The notes under the pieces: generated by a model
Seen by the model: the letters and a program-made list of their open reading frames with translations, nothing else
The model's database searches: none
What the model was told of the DNA's origin: nothing
In this document: piece by piece, positions 1 to 9,989 of the stretch
Layout: each line of letters opens with the position of its first letter
Numbering within the stretch: position 1 is the first letter of the stretch
Program-made: the position numbers and the translations under genes
DNA from: Diorhabda sublineata
Lineage: Eukaryota > Arthropoda > Insecta > Coleoptera > Chrysomelidae
Reading direction: 5' to 3'
NCBI RefSeq assembly: GCF_026230105.1
Contig: NC_079482.1
Span: 9,052,001-9,116,000 of the forward strand
DNA: 64,000 bases

Positions 1-49
1 TTTATAAATATTATATATATATTTATATATATATATATATAGTTTATAT

Positions 50-141
<92 letters not shown>

Positions 142-149
142 TATAAACT
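1..149. repeat. (TA)n microsatellite, imperfect
   Basis: Almost pure alternating T and A, broken by a few AAAT and AGT interruptions. It is a low-complexity tract with no coding content. It lies on the 3' side of the minus-strand Penelope-like remnant that follows. Confidence 0.95.
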
Positions 150-414
150 ATCAAAAATTATTTTTTTCTCAAATCATGCAAGTATCCTATTACTATTATT
201 TTAATATTTGAAACTAGTAATGAATTTATGTAATTCTGAAATAATTTTTGTGTATTATTACTCCATTGTAGATAGTTTCTGCTCCGCTTTTTAGAGAAAT
301 AAGTCGACAATAGGACAGTTTATATCAATTGTTCCCATTTTTTTGAAAATAAGTAAGGACATTGTCCCTTTTTTCCACAACTACATTAAATTCTTCAGCT
401 CTTACAATTACACC

Positions 415-457
415 GTCTGACGCGCGTTTCGATAACCAAGTTATCGTCTTCAGAGAC
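415..457 (-). ncRNA. Hammerhead-ribozyme-like motif of a Penelope-like element
   Basis: Read on the minus strand, the segment has the parts of a type I hammerhead in order: stem I strand GTCT, core CTGAAGA, a stem II hairpin GATAAC-TTG-GTTATC, core GAAA, a self-complementary helix III ACGCGCGT without a real loop, the cleavage triplet GTC, and the closing stem I strand AGAC. The predicted cut falls between + strand positions 418 and 419. Compared with the usual core there is one extra C between CTGAAGA and stem II; alternatively that C pairs with the following G, which then removes the G of GAAA. Hammerhead motifs are known in the terminal regions of Penelope-like retroelements, and this one lies just downstream of Penelope-like coding sequence on the same strand. 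Activity cannot be judged from sequence. Confidence 0.6.
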
Positions 458-487
458 TGAAGGTAAACTTGACTTACCTGTTTTATA

Positions 488-725
488 CTAAATTTTTCCA
501 CCAATAAACCCTCTCCCGAGAAAATTAGTTCCGGCGGGAAAAATCTCCTTGGCCACTAAACTATAGAGTGGGCTGTAAGGAATTGAGCCTTTGTCCCTAT
601 TTAGGCTACTCTTACATCTAGCAATTTCAATGCTCTCAAATGCATCCAACAATTTATTATTGGATACATTTTTTAACAATTTTACATTGTAGTCAAAGAA
701 TGAACATGAATATTCTCGTCAAGGA
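488..725 (-). pseudogene. Penelope-like element, C-terminal end of the polyprotein (fragment)
   Basis: The minus frame contains FFDYNVKLLKNVSNNKLLDA followed by FESIEI and a short Ser/Pro/Leu-rich tail (SPLYSL). This resembles the extreme C-terminal part of Penelope-like polyproteins, after the GIY-YIG endonuclease core (His-Ser-Phe-Asp-Phe, then LLDAFESIEI-like). No reverse transcriptase is visible upstream (725-1000), so only the 3' end of the element is left. The frame closes near 488 and the hammerhead-like motif follows about 30 bases downstream, the order expected in such elements. The 63-codon stretch is open, but it is far shorter than a full polyprotein. Recognition is by motif memory, so the family call is good but not certain. 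Confidence 0.55.
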
Positions 726-899
726 GCTCATGTAGATTCTTGCTAGTGACTTTCTCAAGTTAAGTATCGATAACCACACTTTCTTAAATTCTACCAGTGA
801 CATAGAAAGAGCTCTACAGCTTCATGTTAACTCAAAACAGTTTTTACCATCTTATCGTCTTTAGTTATCAGCTCTGCTATGAACTTTGGCTATTATGAT

Positions 900-2185
900 A
901 CTGTTTTATTTGTCTTCGAGCTGGTGAATCTTGTTACCATGGACCATGGCTTAACTACGATCACCCTGCGTGTTCAAATGTACCCAGACAAACTCATACT
1001 AACTAAGAAATGACCTTTACAAAATTGAGTGTGTTTAATGCTGTTTAGTTGCCTGTGGGATAGTTACATTTCTTCCTTTTTATTTCTTCCGTACCGAAAA
1101 GCTATGCTTTAGATAAGACAACACTACTCCGACATTAACCCCTTCGTTTCCCATGATACTTCCGTCTTTATGGGTGTATCACCCTTTCAATTGTCTCATC
1201 TTGGTATTCTGAACCTGTTGTCAAAGCATAATCTTTTGAATATTCTATTAATACTTCTGGAAATAATCACCAGAATATTGTATTCCCTACAACTTCCCTG
1301 ATAGTTTTTTCAATTTTGAAAGCTTAGATAGTGTTTTTGAAAACAATAATACACCTTTATAGATTAATATAGCAATGTAGCTATATGGGTGCAAAAGTTT
1401 TAATTTTTATCAAATATTTCGTCTTCTTAAATTGAATTTTTTTTGTTCCAAATTAATATTCGAAGCATGGAGACTCCTAAATAGATGCATAAAAATAAAC
1501 ACTATTAGAACCTCATACTTTTCTGAAACTAATTAATAACGATTCACTTCAACATTAATTATAATTCCAAGAAAAATTGTGGTAGGTATATTTACACTAA
1601 GTTAAATATGCCACTCCTCCAACATAAATGACATTAAGTAACCCTTAATATTTCTTCTACGACATCGACATGTGCCATACTCTTTCTCAATTTATTTTAC
1701 GACCATGTGCTTAGACATGCTGTAAATATATTTATTTTATTACAGGATGATACAGTTGGTTATTAAAAAACAAATTAACATTTTCTTTAGACAATTAAAT
1801 TGAAAATGTTTAATTATTTTTATAACAAAGAAAACAATACTTAGTAAGCAAGTATTATACTTTTATATTCAATCATTCCTAAAATATTTGATTGGATGAT
1901 TCAGAAATGATTAGCTTACAAAAATGCATTCAATAGTTTGTGTAATATGAACGTTATTTTCTCATTCTAGAGTAACATTTTTAGTTTTAAACAATAAAAA
2001 GTTGTATAAATTATTGGAAGTATTCATTCACAGTTTCTCTTTCATTAATACGTTCTTTGGACAATATGTTTTTCTTATATCTTTATTTCTGATTAACATT
2101 TATAAAACATGTGACTGATTTATCAATAACTACATCTTATATTTTATTTTAAGAGAGGTAACAACAATTCCCAAGGATTACTTTT
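900..2185. other. No recognisable feature
   Basis: AT-rich sequence without an open frame of note, tRNA or clear repeat. I see nothing that can be supported here. Confidence 0.5.
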
Positions 2186-2189
2186 AAGG

Positions 2190-2520
2190 GGTTATCGCTG
2201 TTACTTTTCTTAGCAAAAACGCTGTCTTCAACTGTTATTATAACTAGTCTGCCAGGGTTTAAAAATGACATCCTTTTGACATATAGTCTAAATTCGGAAA
2301 AAGGAAAGAATCGCAAGGAGTCAAATCAGGATTTTTGGCAATCGACACACCTCCCCATATAGTAAATACACACGTTTTTCAATTGTCCTTATGTTCAATT
2401 GTAAGTTTTTTCGGCACCATTTCGATACAAATTATTCTCAGTCTAAATCACGAATTTAATTTAAGTAATTAAATTTGATTGTTCCTTCGTTCACCTCTAA
2501 CACATTGAACATTCACATAA
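2190..2520 (-). pseudogene. Mariner transposase remnant, internally deleted
   Basis: On the minus strand a block reading EMVPKKLTIEHKDN, then KTCVYLL after one stop, matches the linker that follows the helix-turn-helix of mariner transposases (W-V-P-K-x-L-T, then R-V-x-x-C-x-x-L-L). After about 25 further bases comes PDLTPCDSFLFP, the third catalytic aspartate motif of the D34D triad (PDLAPCDFFLFP in the family). The roughly 150 residues normally lying between these blocks, including the first and second catalytic aspartates, are absent. The remnant also has stops and frame changes. It is an internal-deletion derivative and cannot encode an active enzyme. I did not identify its terminal inverted repeats. 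Confidence 0.5.
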
Positions 2521-2957
2521 GATTTTGAGCAAGGAGATCTTCAATTTCTTCTCTGTCTATAGAAAATTATTAAAAAAACTAATTTCAAAACAGAAGAGAC
2601 CTAAAATCAAGAAAATTTAGAAGAATAAAAAAGAAATAATAGAGGTACTATTTTTATTCTTCAAATGAAACGTCCAATCTTTATTAAATCCGTCGATTCC
2701 GAAACCACATTTATTACTTTGAAAAACACGTCTCATTGCTCGTTCTTTAAGTTTATCATACATTAATATAAACGGTATGGAATATCAATAAGTGTCTACA
2801 GTACATCAGTTTGTTTGGCCACTTAGCTTTTCTCTTACATTATTCATCGTTAAAATTAGTTTTGGATTGATAGTTTTTAGAGAGGGTTCAATTTTATTGG
2901 TGAAAGCGCTTAACCTTGTAACCACATTTATGATTCACAAGTTAGTTGATAGCTTGA

Positions 2958-3278
2958 TTATTACAATTCAAATATTGTGAGGGTATATCAGGAAAAATAG
3001 CAGTAAACATCGATGTTGAGAAAGAACTATTCAAGAAAAATTTACGCTACATTTCGTGGGATTTCAAGATTGTTTTAATTGCTGATTCTCAGTATTACAT
3101 CTTATGCCCTAAAAAAGGAAAGTGGCCAGGTTCAGCTGCTTCCACGAGGTTGAAAAATTTATTTGATGACATTGATAAATCATGCACTATTGAAGTGTTT
3201 GTTTTTCTCGAGTCTCATGTTACTGATTTTGTATTCGATCGGCCATCAATATATGATGGAAAAGGAAATGAAAGCTAG
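2958..3278 (+). other. Open frame of 106 codons, unassigned
   Basis: The frame opens after a TGA at 2955-2957 and closes at TAG 3276-3278. It has no early ATG. It reads as plausible protein (KIAVNIDVEKELFKKNLRYI, later ISWDFKIVLIADSQ and KKGKWPGSAASTRLKNLFDD). The codon pattern looks more protein-like than the surroundings, so it may be a piece of an old transposon gene. I do not recognise the family. The sequence just downstream (3300-3700) is open in another frame but runs into the inverted-repeat element at 3700. Confidence 0.25.
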
Positions 3279-3699
3279 ATTAAACATAAACAACTTACTC
3301 CAATCTACCAGTGGAAGTTTCAATAGAACGTTGAAATAAATTGAAATAAATTTGACTATTTCACTGGATTTGGAAACCAATCCTGAAGTACAAAAAAAAT
3401 ACAAATTTTTATCAAGGACAATACCAATTGAAATATTTTTGATCCTTCGTATAGAAAACATAATTTGTGGCGGTGGATGCTACCAAGATAAAGGAGGAAA
3501 TTTTAGCAAATCATCCCTATGGTTGAAGATTGTAGTATTATTCACAGTAATCGCGAGGAACAGAATAATTTCGAAAATACTTCTGATAATGAAATTATTT
3601 TGTCACGTTGTGCAACAAATGGACCTCCCAAATCACCAAATAATTTTTTTAGGTTACATAACAAATATTTTTCGACAAGTCTACAAATCTCAAAGAATT

Positions 3700-4157
3700 A
3701 AGGTCGATTCATAGACTTGACTTTCCGTTTGTCGTTGCCGTTGACGTTTGGTATTAAATTAACAACATTGAAATGCATAACACCATTTATAGTTGCGGTT
3801 TGACGTCGCCGAGTTTCGATCGGTCTGCCGTTGGTGACTTTCAACATAAACGAATTTTGGCAACTTTCGTAGCATTAGAAAAGATCTAATCACATCCGTT
3901 TGCGTTAGTCACGTGATTTTACCTAATGCTTTCAATAAAAAACTCTTCATCATATAATCCATGAATACCAGATTACAAACAAAAACATAAAAATATTACG
4001 AAAACAAAAAGTAGTACACTCGTCAAAAAGAATAACAAAATTTTTAGGTTAACGGCAGCAACGTCAAGTTTATAAATAGGGTCAATATATGTCAAACGGC
4101 AAACGTCACCCGCTAACGCAATGGCAAACGTTAAGTCAAGTTGGTGTATCGGCCTTT
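3700..4157. mobile_element. MITE-like inverted-repeat element, about 458 bp
   Basis: The left end reads AAGGTCGATTCATAGACTTG and the reverse complement of the right end reads AAGGCCGATACACCAACTTG. The match continues, with gaps, through GACTT-CGTTTG, GTGACGTTTG and TTTATA...TTGACGT for roughly 100 bases per arm. A TTAA lies at each edge, one base out of register on the right, which would fit a TTAA or TTA/TAA target duplication. There is no coding sequence inside. It is a non-autonomous DNA element; the superfamily (piggyBac-like or PIF/Harbinger-like) cannot be settled from one copy. Confidence 0.55.
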
Positions 4158-4162
4158 AAGGG

Positions 4163-4755
4163 AAAAGATGTTAGCGTCTTATTGTACATTAGCGCAACTA
4201 AGTTTTCATGCGAAAGCGTAAGATTTATTTAATGGGCGATACAAAGCAGAGAGATATAGACGAAAGCAACAAATGAACAAGGAAGTGTCATGCTCCGTTG
4301 TATCATATTTATTATAATAATATATTCTCTTAATTAGTCCTTCGAAAAGAAAATGTAGTCACGGTCCTTCTAGCCGGATTTCGGCCAGCAACAATTGGAA
4401 TTTTTACATAAAAAGTATTTATACATTTTGATAATTGTCAGTCAAAATAAGAATTTGTAAATAGCGATGAGTATGAGAAGAAATAAAATATTTTTTGACA
4501 CTGCCGAGGCGAAAGCGAATAATCAGGCGAATATCGAAATTCAAAATTTTAATGTGTCCGTGACTGGTTTGGTTTTTTCGAAGGACAAATTGAGTATTCT
4601 TATTTCATACACTTCATTAATAATGTATAATAAATACAACGGAGTGTGATAATTGTTTGTTCACTTGTTGCTTTTGTCTCTATCTCTCCGCTGCCCATTA
4701 AACGAACTTCACGCTTGCGCATTAGCTCATAGATGCACCAATATACAGAGCTAAC
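4163..4755. mobile_element. Foldback-type inverted-repeat element, about 590 bp
   Basis: The left arm (about 4165-4330) and the reverse complement of the right arm (about 4610-4752) share ordered blocks: GTTAGC, CATTAGCGC/GAGCTAATGCGC, TGCG-AAGCG, TTTAATGGGC, AGAGATA-AGAC-AAAGCAAC and CACTCCGTTGTAT. Arms of about 150 bases flank about 280 bases of unique sequence. That spacer contains a 60-codon frame starting ATGAGTATG at 4467 with no recognisable product. Exact ends and target duplication are unclear. It starts almost where the preceding element ends. Confidence 0.55.
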
Positions 4756-4759
4756 AAAA

Positions 4760-5635
4760 GATTTTATTGAAATTTACATTTGTAGATTGGAAATAACTAT
4801 ATGTGATCTGAGTACCACCTTCACATTGTTGCTTAATATTTTTTTGGTTGAATGTCTATCAAGCACTACAGAAATGGATTATAAATATTTATAAATATCG
4901 TTTATGAATTACCCTGTAACTGAATGTGCATGAATCATAAGCTATTCACCACATCCTTACATTGTTTTTTAATGCAACGTCATCACGACTCCTTTTATGT
5001 GGGCTGGTAGACATGAAATACTGTAATGTTGGAAGGTATTAAATGGTAGAAAAGAAACCACATTAATAAAATCTGCAAACTATTATGTGTCTTGATGATA
5101 TATATCCAAATAATTGTGATTTTAATGTTTTTAATCATGTACGGGAATTTTAAAAACTATCTTAGTCTAGTCTACAAGTCCAAATAGCTGTTAATTCGAC
5201 GTACTATTACAAAAATTATGTGGATTAGCTTATTCGATCTGGAATGATGTCTAGATTATTGTGCGTAAAAAGTTAATTAGCCGACAAAAAATTTAAAAAG
5301 TTATAAATAACTAAACACCTTGGCTTCTCACGTATAGCTCATATTGTATACATATTTTTAAATTTGAAAAAAGAGCCTTAAGAAGGATGAATTTGAAAAA
5401 TCTAAAAAAGTTATAATATAACCTAACATCAGAGAGTTGGAAATTTACATTAACAGGTAGGTAATTGTATAAAGGGGCGGTTAAGATCGGTAAATTTTAT
5501 GGCCGAAAATATACCTGTACTGTATTATTCAGAATAATAAACATAAAAATAACATTAAAAATTAGTATTCTGTTGAGTTTCATAGTAAGTGGATCTCTGT
5601 TCATAGTGCAAAAAGTGATTATACAAAGGAAACTG
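4760..5635. other. No recognisable feature
   Basis: AT-rich, no supported gene. The 5' part of the open frame that leads into the next pseudogene begins near 5465, but only the part after about 5640 is recognisable. Confidence 0.45.
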
Positions 5636-5639
5636 TCCA

Positions 5640-6560
5640 GTCAAACGCGCCGCAGTTGCAAAACTTCTGCTGACCAATTTTGCTATATTTGTGGAGAATT
5701 TATGGTGAAATCGCAAGCCAGGCCATTTTCCGAAAATTTAAAAACAGCCTATTTCAAATACTTTAATTGAAGACCAAGGTAAGCAGTGTCCCCCCCCGTT
5801 CTGTGTTAGTTGTAGTGTGTCAATTTTAATGGTATGGTGGAAGCCTACTAACCATTTTGACTACTGCTATTTTTGTCTGACTGAAGGTTATTCTAAGAAT
5901 GGAAAACACAAGATCGAGTATCCAAATTTGCTGTCTGCTATACGACCTGTTCCCCATAACGATGATTTACCAGTATCGATTGCGCCTTTAGATACTGGAG
6001 ACAGCGTATCATCAGGAAGCTCCGAAGAACAATTCAACGACCCTATTTTCACTCTAAGTACCAGTTCCGGCGAGCCACATTTGATTATTCAAAGTGAGTT
6101 GAATGATTTAGCACGTGATTTGGCGGACTTGTTAGCCAAAGAGACAAAAACTTCGACCTTCAGAAAAAGAAATGCTACATTTTCTGCATTCTAGAGTATG
6201 GAAAATTCGTTGCGTGCGTGTACGGATATTGATGGTCTAATGAAGGAACTTGATATTGAGCATAATCCTAGTGAGTGGCGCCTATTTATTGACTCGTCTA
6301 AATTCAGTTTAAAAGCAGTGTTATTACACAATAGAAATTTAAAACCGTCTAAACCAGTTGCTCATTTGGTTTAACACTATGTAAAAAAAAATGGTAAGTG
6401 AGTTTCAACCGGAATCTCAAAATGTTAAGTTTATACTCCTGGTAGATCCCAAAAATGTTCTTCTACCCCCCCCCCCTTCACATTGAACTTGTATTGATGA
6501 AAAAATTTGGAAAGGCTGTGGATAAAGAGGTTGATAGATTAGAATAGAGGATGGAATTAT
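5640..6560 (+). pseudogene. Broken gene of a multicopy arthropod repeat family, function unknown
   Basis: Successive frames give ordered blocks: CKTSADQFCYICGEFMVK, then MVWWKPTNHFDYCYFC, YPNLLSAIRPVPHNDDLP, SELNDLARDLADLLAKE, HNPSEWRLFIDSSKFSLKAV, and finally LVDPKNVLLPP with LHIELVLMKKFGKAVDKE. From memory, these blocks in this order match a large family of hypothetical proteins present in many copies in aphid and other arthropod genomes; I cannot name its function. Two Cys-x2-Cys pairs (CYIC and CYFC) could bind metal. The copy is broken by a missing base after FKYFN (about 5769), by stops near 6192 and 6372, and by frame changes at two C-tracts (5790-5797 and 6466-6476). Large parts of the family protein are missing, so this is a dead transposon-like copy. 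Confidence 0.55.
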
Positions 6561-6780
6561 GCCACGATGGGTGATTACTGTTGGTTTTTAAAAAGAGAAA
6601 GTGCAGAAAATTTTTTTTTGTTTTTAATAGATGTGAGGCATGGTTATCAGATACTAAACGTGAAATTATTTTTTTTATAATTATAAATATTAAATATTTT
6701 ACCAATGAATATGGTTCTATAAATGTAACACAAAAACCTTACGTGTTACAATTATTTTTTTCATATTTTCATATTTGTTT

Positions 6781-6782
<2 letters not shown>

Positions 6783-6852
<70 letters not shown>
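6783..6852. repeat. (TA)n microsatellite
   Basis: About 35 TA units with one CATATA interruption near the left end. Confidence 0.95.
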
Positions 6853-6855
<3 letters not shown>

Positions 6856-6859
6856 GCGT

Positions 6860-7625
6860 AATAAAAATTTTGAAAATATGAGTATTTTGCTTACAATAAT
6901 TTTTTTAACTACAACAAAGAAAAAAATACATTAATGCCATGAAAAAATTTTTTTCAATGGCACATAAGAGTGTTAATTATTTTATTGAAACCGCAGGTCG
7001 AGGCCAAAACTTTTCTCCAATGTGCCAAGAAAACACGAAATAACGAAGTACAAACAATATTTTTTGTACAACTGTGAATGTTAACTGCTTCAAATTCTGA
7101 TTATATTATAATATAAAAAGTAACAGACTATATTTGAAATATATGAACTTCACGTCATATTATTGCTGTAATATTTTTTTCATTATGGGTTACAATCAAA
7201 ATTAATATCAATATTAATATAGTCATCAAAATATGAATGAGGATTGTAAATTTTAATGCGATTATTATTTCAGTTGACAAGCTGCTTTTAATCGAAGGTC
7301 ATTACAACTATAATATTATTGTCGTTACCGAAAATTATTGATTGGATTATATCTAAGTCGTCTATTTATTTTTAAATGAAGCCATCGTATGAATTTGATC
7401 GATATCACACATATAAAATGAGACAGAGGTAGAATGTATAATTTAATTGTTACAATGGTGGAACCATTAAACTGTATATGGTGACTCATGTTAATATAAT
7501 TCGCATATTTAGAATCAGTGGCAGAGGTGTAACAAAAGAAATTATTTAACACCACCTACTGTTAATATTTTATGTTAACAATGTCCAGCTCAGCCAGAAA
7601 CTAAAATAGTAAAGAGATTAAAACA
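6860..7625. other. No recognisable feature
   Basis: AT-rich sequence; small open frames only, nothing supported. Confidence 0.45.
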
Positions 7626-7629
7626 ACAA

Positions 7630-8340
7630 ATAAAACAGACAATAAAATCAGAGCAGAAAGAAAGGAGCTTCAAACCGCTGCATGAACAAATTGCAAAAGA
7701 AATTGAAAAATACTAAAAACTAAAGCCCTTCTTACGGTGTACCAAGACCAAATCATTGCCACAAATTACATGAAATCTGAAATAATGAAAACTAACACAG
7801 ACTGTGTCGGTCATTTATTGAAACGATGCTGTATCATCTTAGCTAAACGATCATATTTAGAGCGACACAAAACCGTTACAAAGCAGCTATATTGGAGTGT
7901 ATATACGGAAATAATATTGAAGGAGACACCAAATGGTACAAGCATAATCCGGAACCAATAATAAACACACAATAATATGAGATACCCAAGTACAGACAAA
8001 AAGATACTAGCAAACATACCAGACCCAATAATAAAGGATAAGAAAAGGAAACAATGTCTACTGATAGATATAGCGATCCCATCGGAGTACAATATAACAC
8101 AAAAAGAAGCAGGGAATGTGGAATCTTAAAACGAAAGTATCATCATAGGAGCAACTGGGTTAATATCCAATGTCACTTCCAACACCATCAAAGAAGTCCT
8201 CCTACAAATTCAAAAAGCAGTGTTACTGAGTACGACACACATCCTAATAGGGATTATTTTAAAAATATAAACCTGATTCAGTGCATGGAAACCAGATCTA
8301 CAGGGATGAATTATTTATAACAGATAAAAAGATAATAAAT
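7630..8340 (+). pseudogene. R2/R4-like non-LTR retrotransposon, C-terminal restriction-like endonuclease region
   Basis: Switching between the plus frames gives the order seen in the C-terminal part of endonuclease-at-the-end LINEs: CVGHLLKRCC, YLERHKTVTKQLYWSVY (cf. the ERHN...HW motif), DTKWYKHNPEPI, NIPDPIIKDKKRK followed by LLIDIAIPSEYNI, and IIGATGLIS. The P-D at 8019-8024 and the D of IDIAIP (8067-8069) are separated by 14 residues, the PD-x(12-14)-D spacing of the restriction-like endonuclease of R2, R4 and related clades. The frame is broken at several places and no reverse transcriptase is left upstream. It is a 3' truncated relic. R2 versus R4/Dong type cannot be decided. Confidence 0.6.
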
Positions 8341-8344
8341 AATA

Positions 8345-9820
8345 GACTAGGTATAATAATAATAAAATTACAAAACTAATCGCATATTTCTTGAACTATA
8401 ATATCCTAGATAACACAAGAAAATACTGCGAAATAACAGATATTAGGAATACGTAGAACATTTAGAAAGTTTGAATTATCTCATTTGTTATCTTAGTAAC
8501 CGTCTCATACAGTTTTAGTGGGTGAATTCGAGAAAAACAACTTACTACAACAAATAGTGAATGACTGTTCTTATCTAATTTCCTTATATCATTAGTTCGG
8601 GTTTTATCAAGTAGTCGACTCCGAGCAGACTATCTCAATTTTTCAAGTATACTGCAAATTCAACGTTCAACAGTTTGCGACCAATCATGTTATAGATATG
8701 TTCATTTGGAAGCAGATCTGGGGGTGTTGCTGAAAAATAGGTGCTTGTGAAGGCACAGAATGACATTTGGCTCTACTACTTTCTACCAATGAATTTCGTA
8801 AAATCATAAAATTAAAGAAGTTGACCTGATTCTCTAGCTGATCCTACTGAATTTTTCTTCTACATGATAGTCTATACGATAGAAAATGGCTAGGAAACGG
8901 TAGGAATACAGGCTAAAACTTCATATTTGGGAATGTACTGTACGCATACCAGTCATATTGCCATACTCTTCAATTCAATCTAAAATCCAAAATCCTCAAC
9001 CGACGTTTTCTCAAACTTCTCTGGTCGCCCTACGGTGCTAAAAATTTTTTATGCCGTCTGGTTTTATGATCTGGATTTTTGATCTCATGTCCGTTGAAAC
9101 AGCAGTGTATGTAAATATGTAACAAGTGACTCCAAGATCTTGACTTGGCAATAAACGTGTCAAATATGTTGGTGATACTGGAAACCTCAATAGACCAGCT
9201 CCATGGAATGTCTCGGAGTCATTTAACTCGAGACATATCGAATTATGACAAATACTTGTGACCATTTACATCTGCAACATGAGAAATTCTTAAAATAACA
9301 TGAAAATAAGCTGCTGGCTTGCGAAGACAATAACTCGACTTTATCAATATTTTTGTTCTTGAACTAGAAATCTAGGACAAGTGCCAATACTGATATTTTT
9401 TGGAATTACTGCAATATGAAGAGCTAATAAAATTGTTGGTTCAACAACGTAAAAAAATTCTCCAGTAAAAAGACTCATACTTTTAACCCTAGCTTCAACA
9501 TATATAATGTTCTTAGCTTTAGCTTGATGCATATTTATTATTATTATTAAAAATAAACCTTAATAAAATTATAGGTTGTATAGGATATAAGTATGAATTG
9601 AGTTCTATTGAGATAAAGTATTTTAGGTTACCTTAAAAGCATCTTTTATTCTATGTAGTTGATTTGATTGATTTTTGATGCTGATATTTTCAAGAAAATA
9701 CCAGCATTTTCTTTAGTTTAGTGTTTCACCCTTCGAGAAAATGTGGAAAAGGTTTTATTCTCTGTGCCCCGATAGGATTCCTGTTAGTATTCGTAGATTG
9801 CTCTAACAATATAAAAAAAA
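8345..9820. other. No recognisable feature
   Basis: The first 150 bases may be the untranslated tail of the preceding LINE relic (ATAATAATAATAAAATTA-type sequence). The rest shows no gene, tRNA or clear repeat. Confidence 0.4.
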
Positions 9821-9821
9821 T

Positions 9822-9824
9822 CTA

Positions 9825-9887
<63 letters not shown>
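9822..9887. repeat. (TA)n microsatellite
   Basis: About 30 TA units. It lies just beyond the 3' end of the minus-strand CR1-like LINE, where such elements often end in or insert beside simple repeats. Confidence 0.95.
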
Positions 9888-9889
<2 letters not shown>

Positions 9890-9989
9890 GAGTAGGACAC
9901 ATTATATATGAGACAAAAATTTAGACAAACCATATAACTCTATCTCTTCTTTCCTTAGACAGTTTTCTTGAATGCCCTCTTAACTGCTG

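Noticed and set aside
3352..3714. 120-codon plus-strand frame
   Set aside because: It starts at TTG and runs into the inverted-repeat element at 3700; no recognisable motif.
6581..6853. 90-codon frame ending in alternating Tyr and Ile
   Set aside because: The end is the translated (TA)n tract; the first part overlaps a broken repeat-family gene in another frame.
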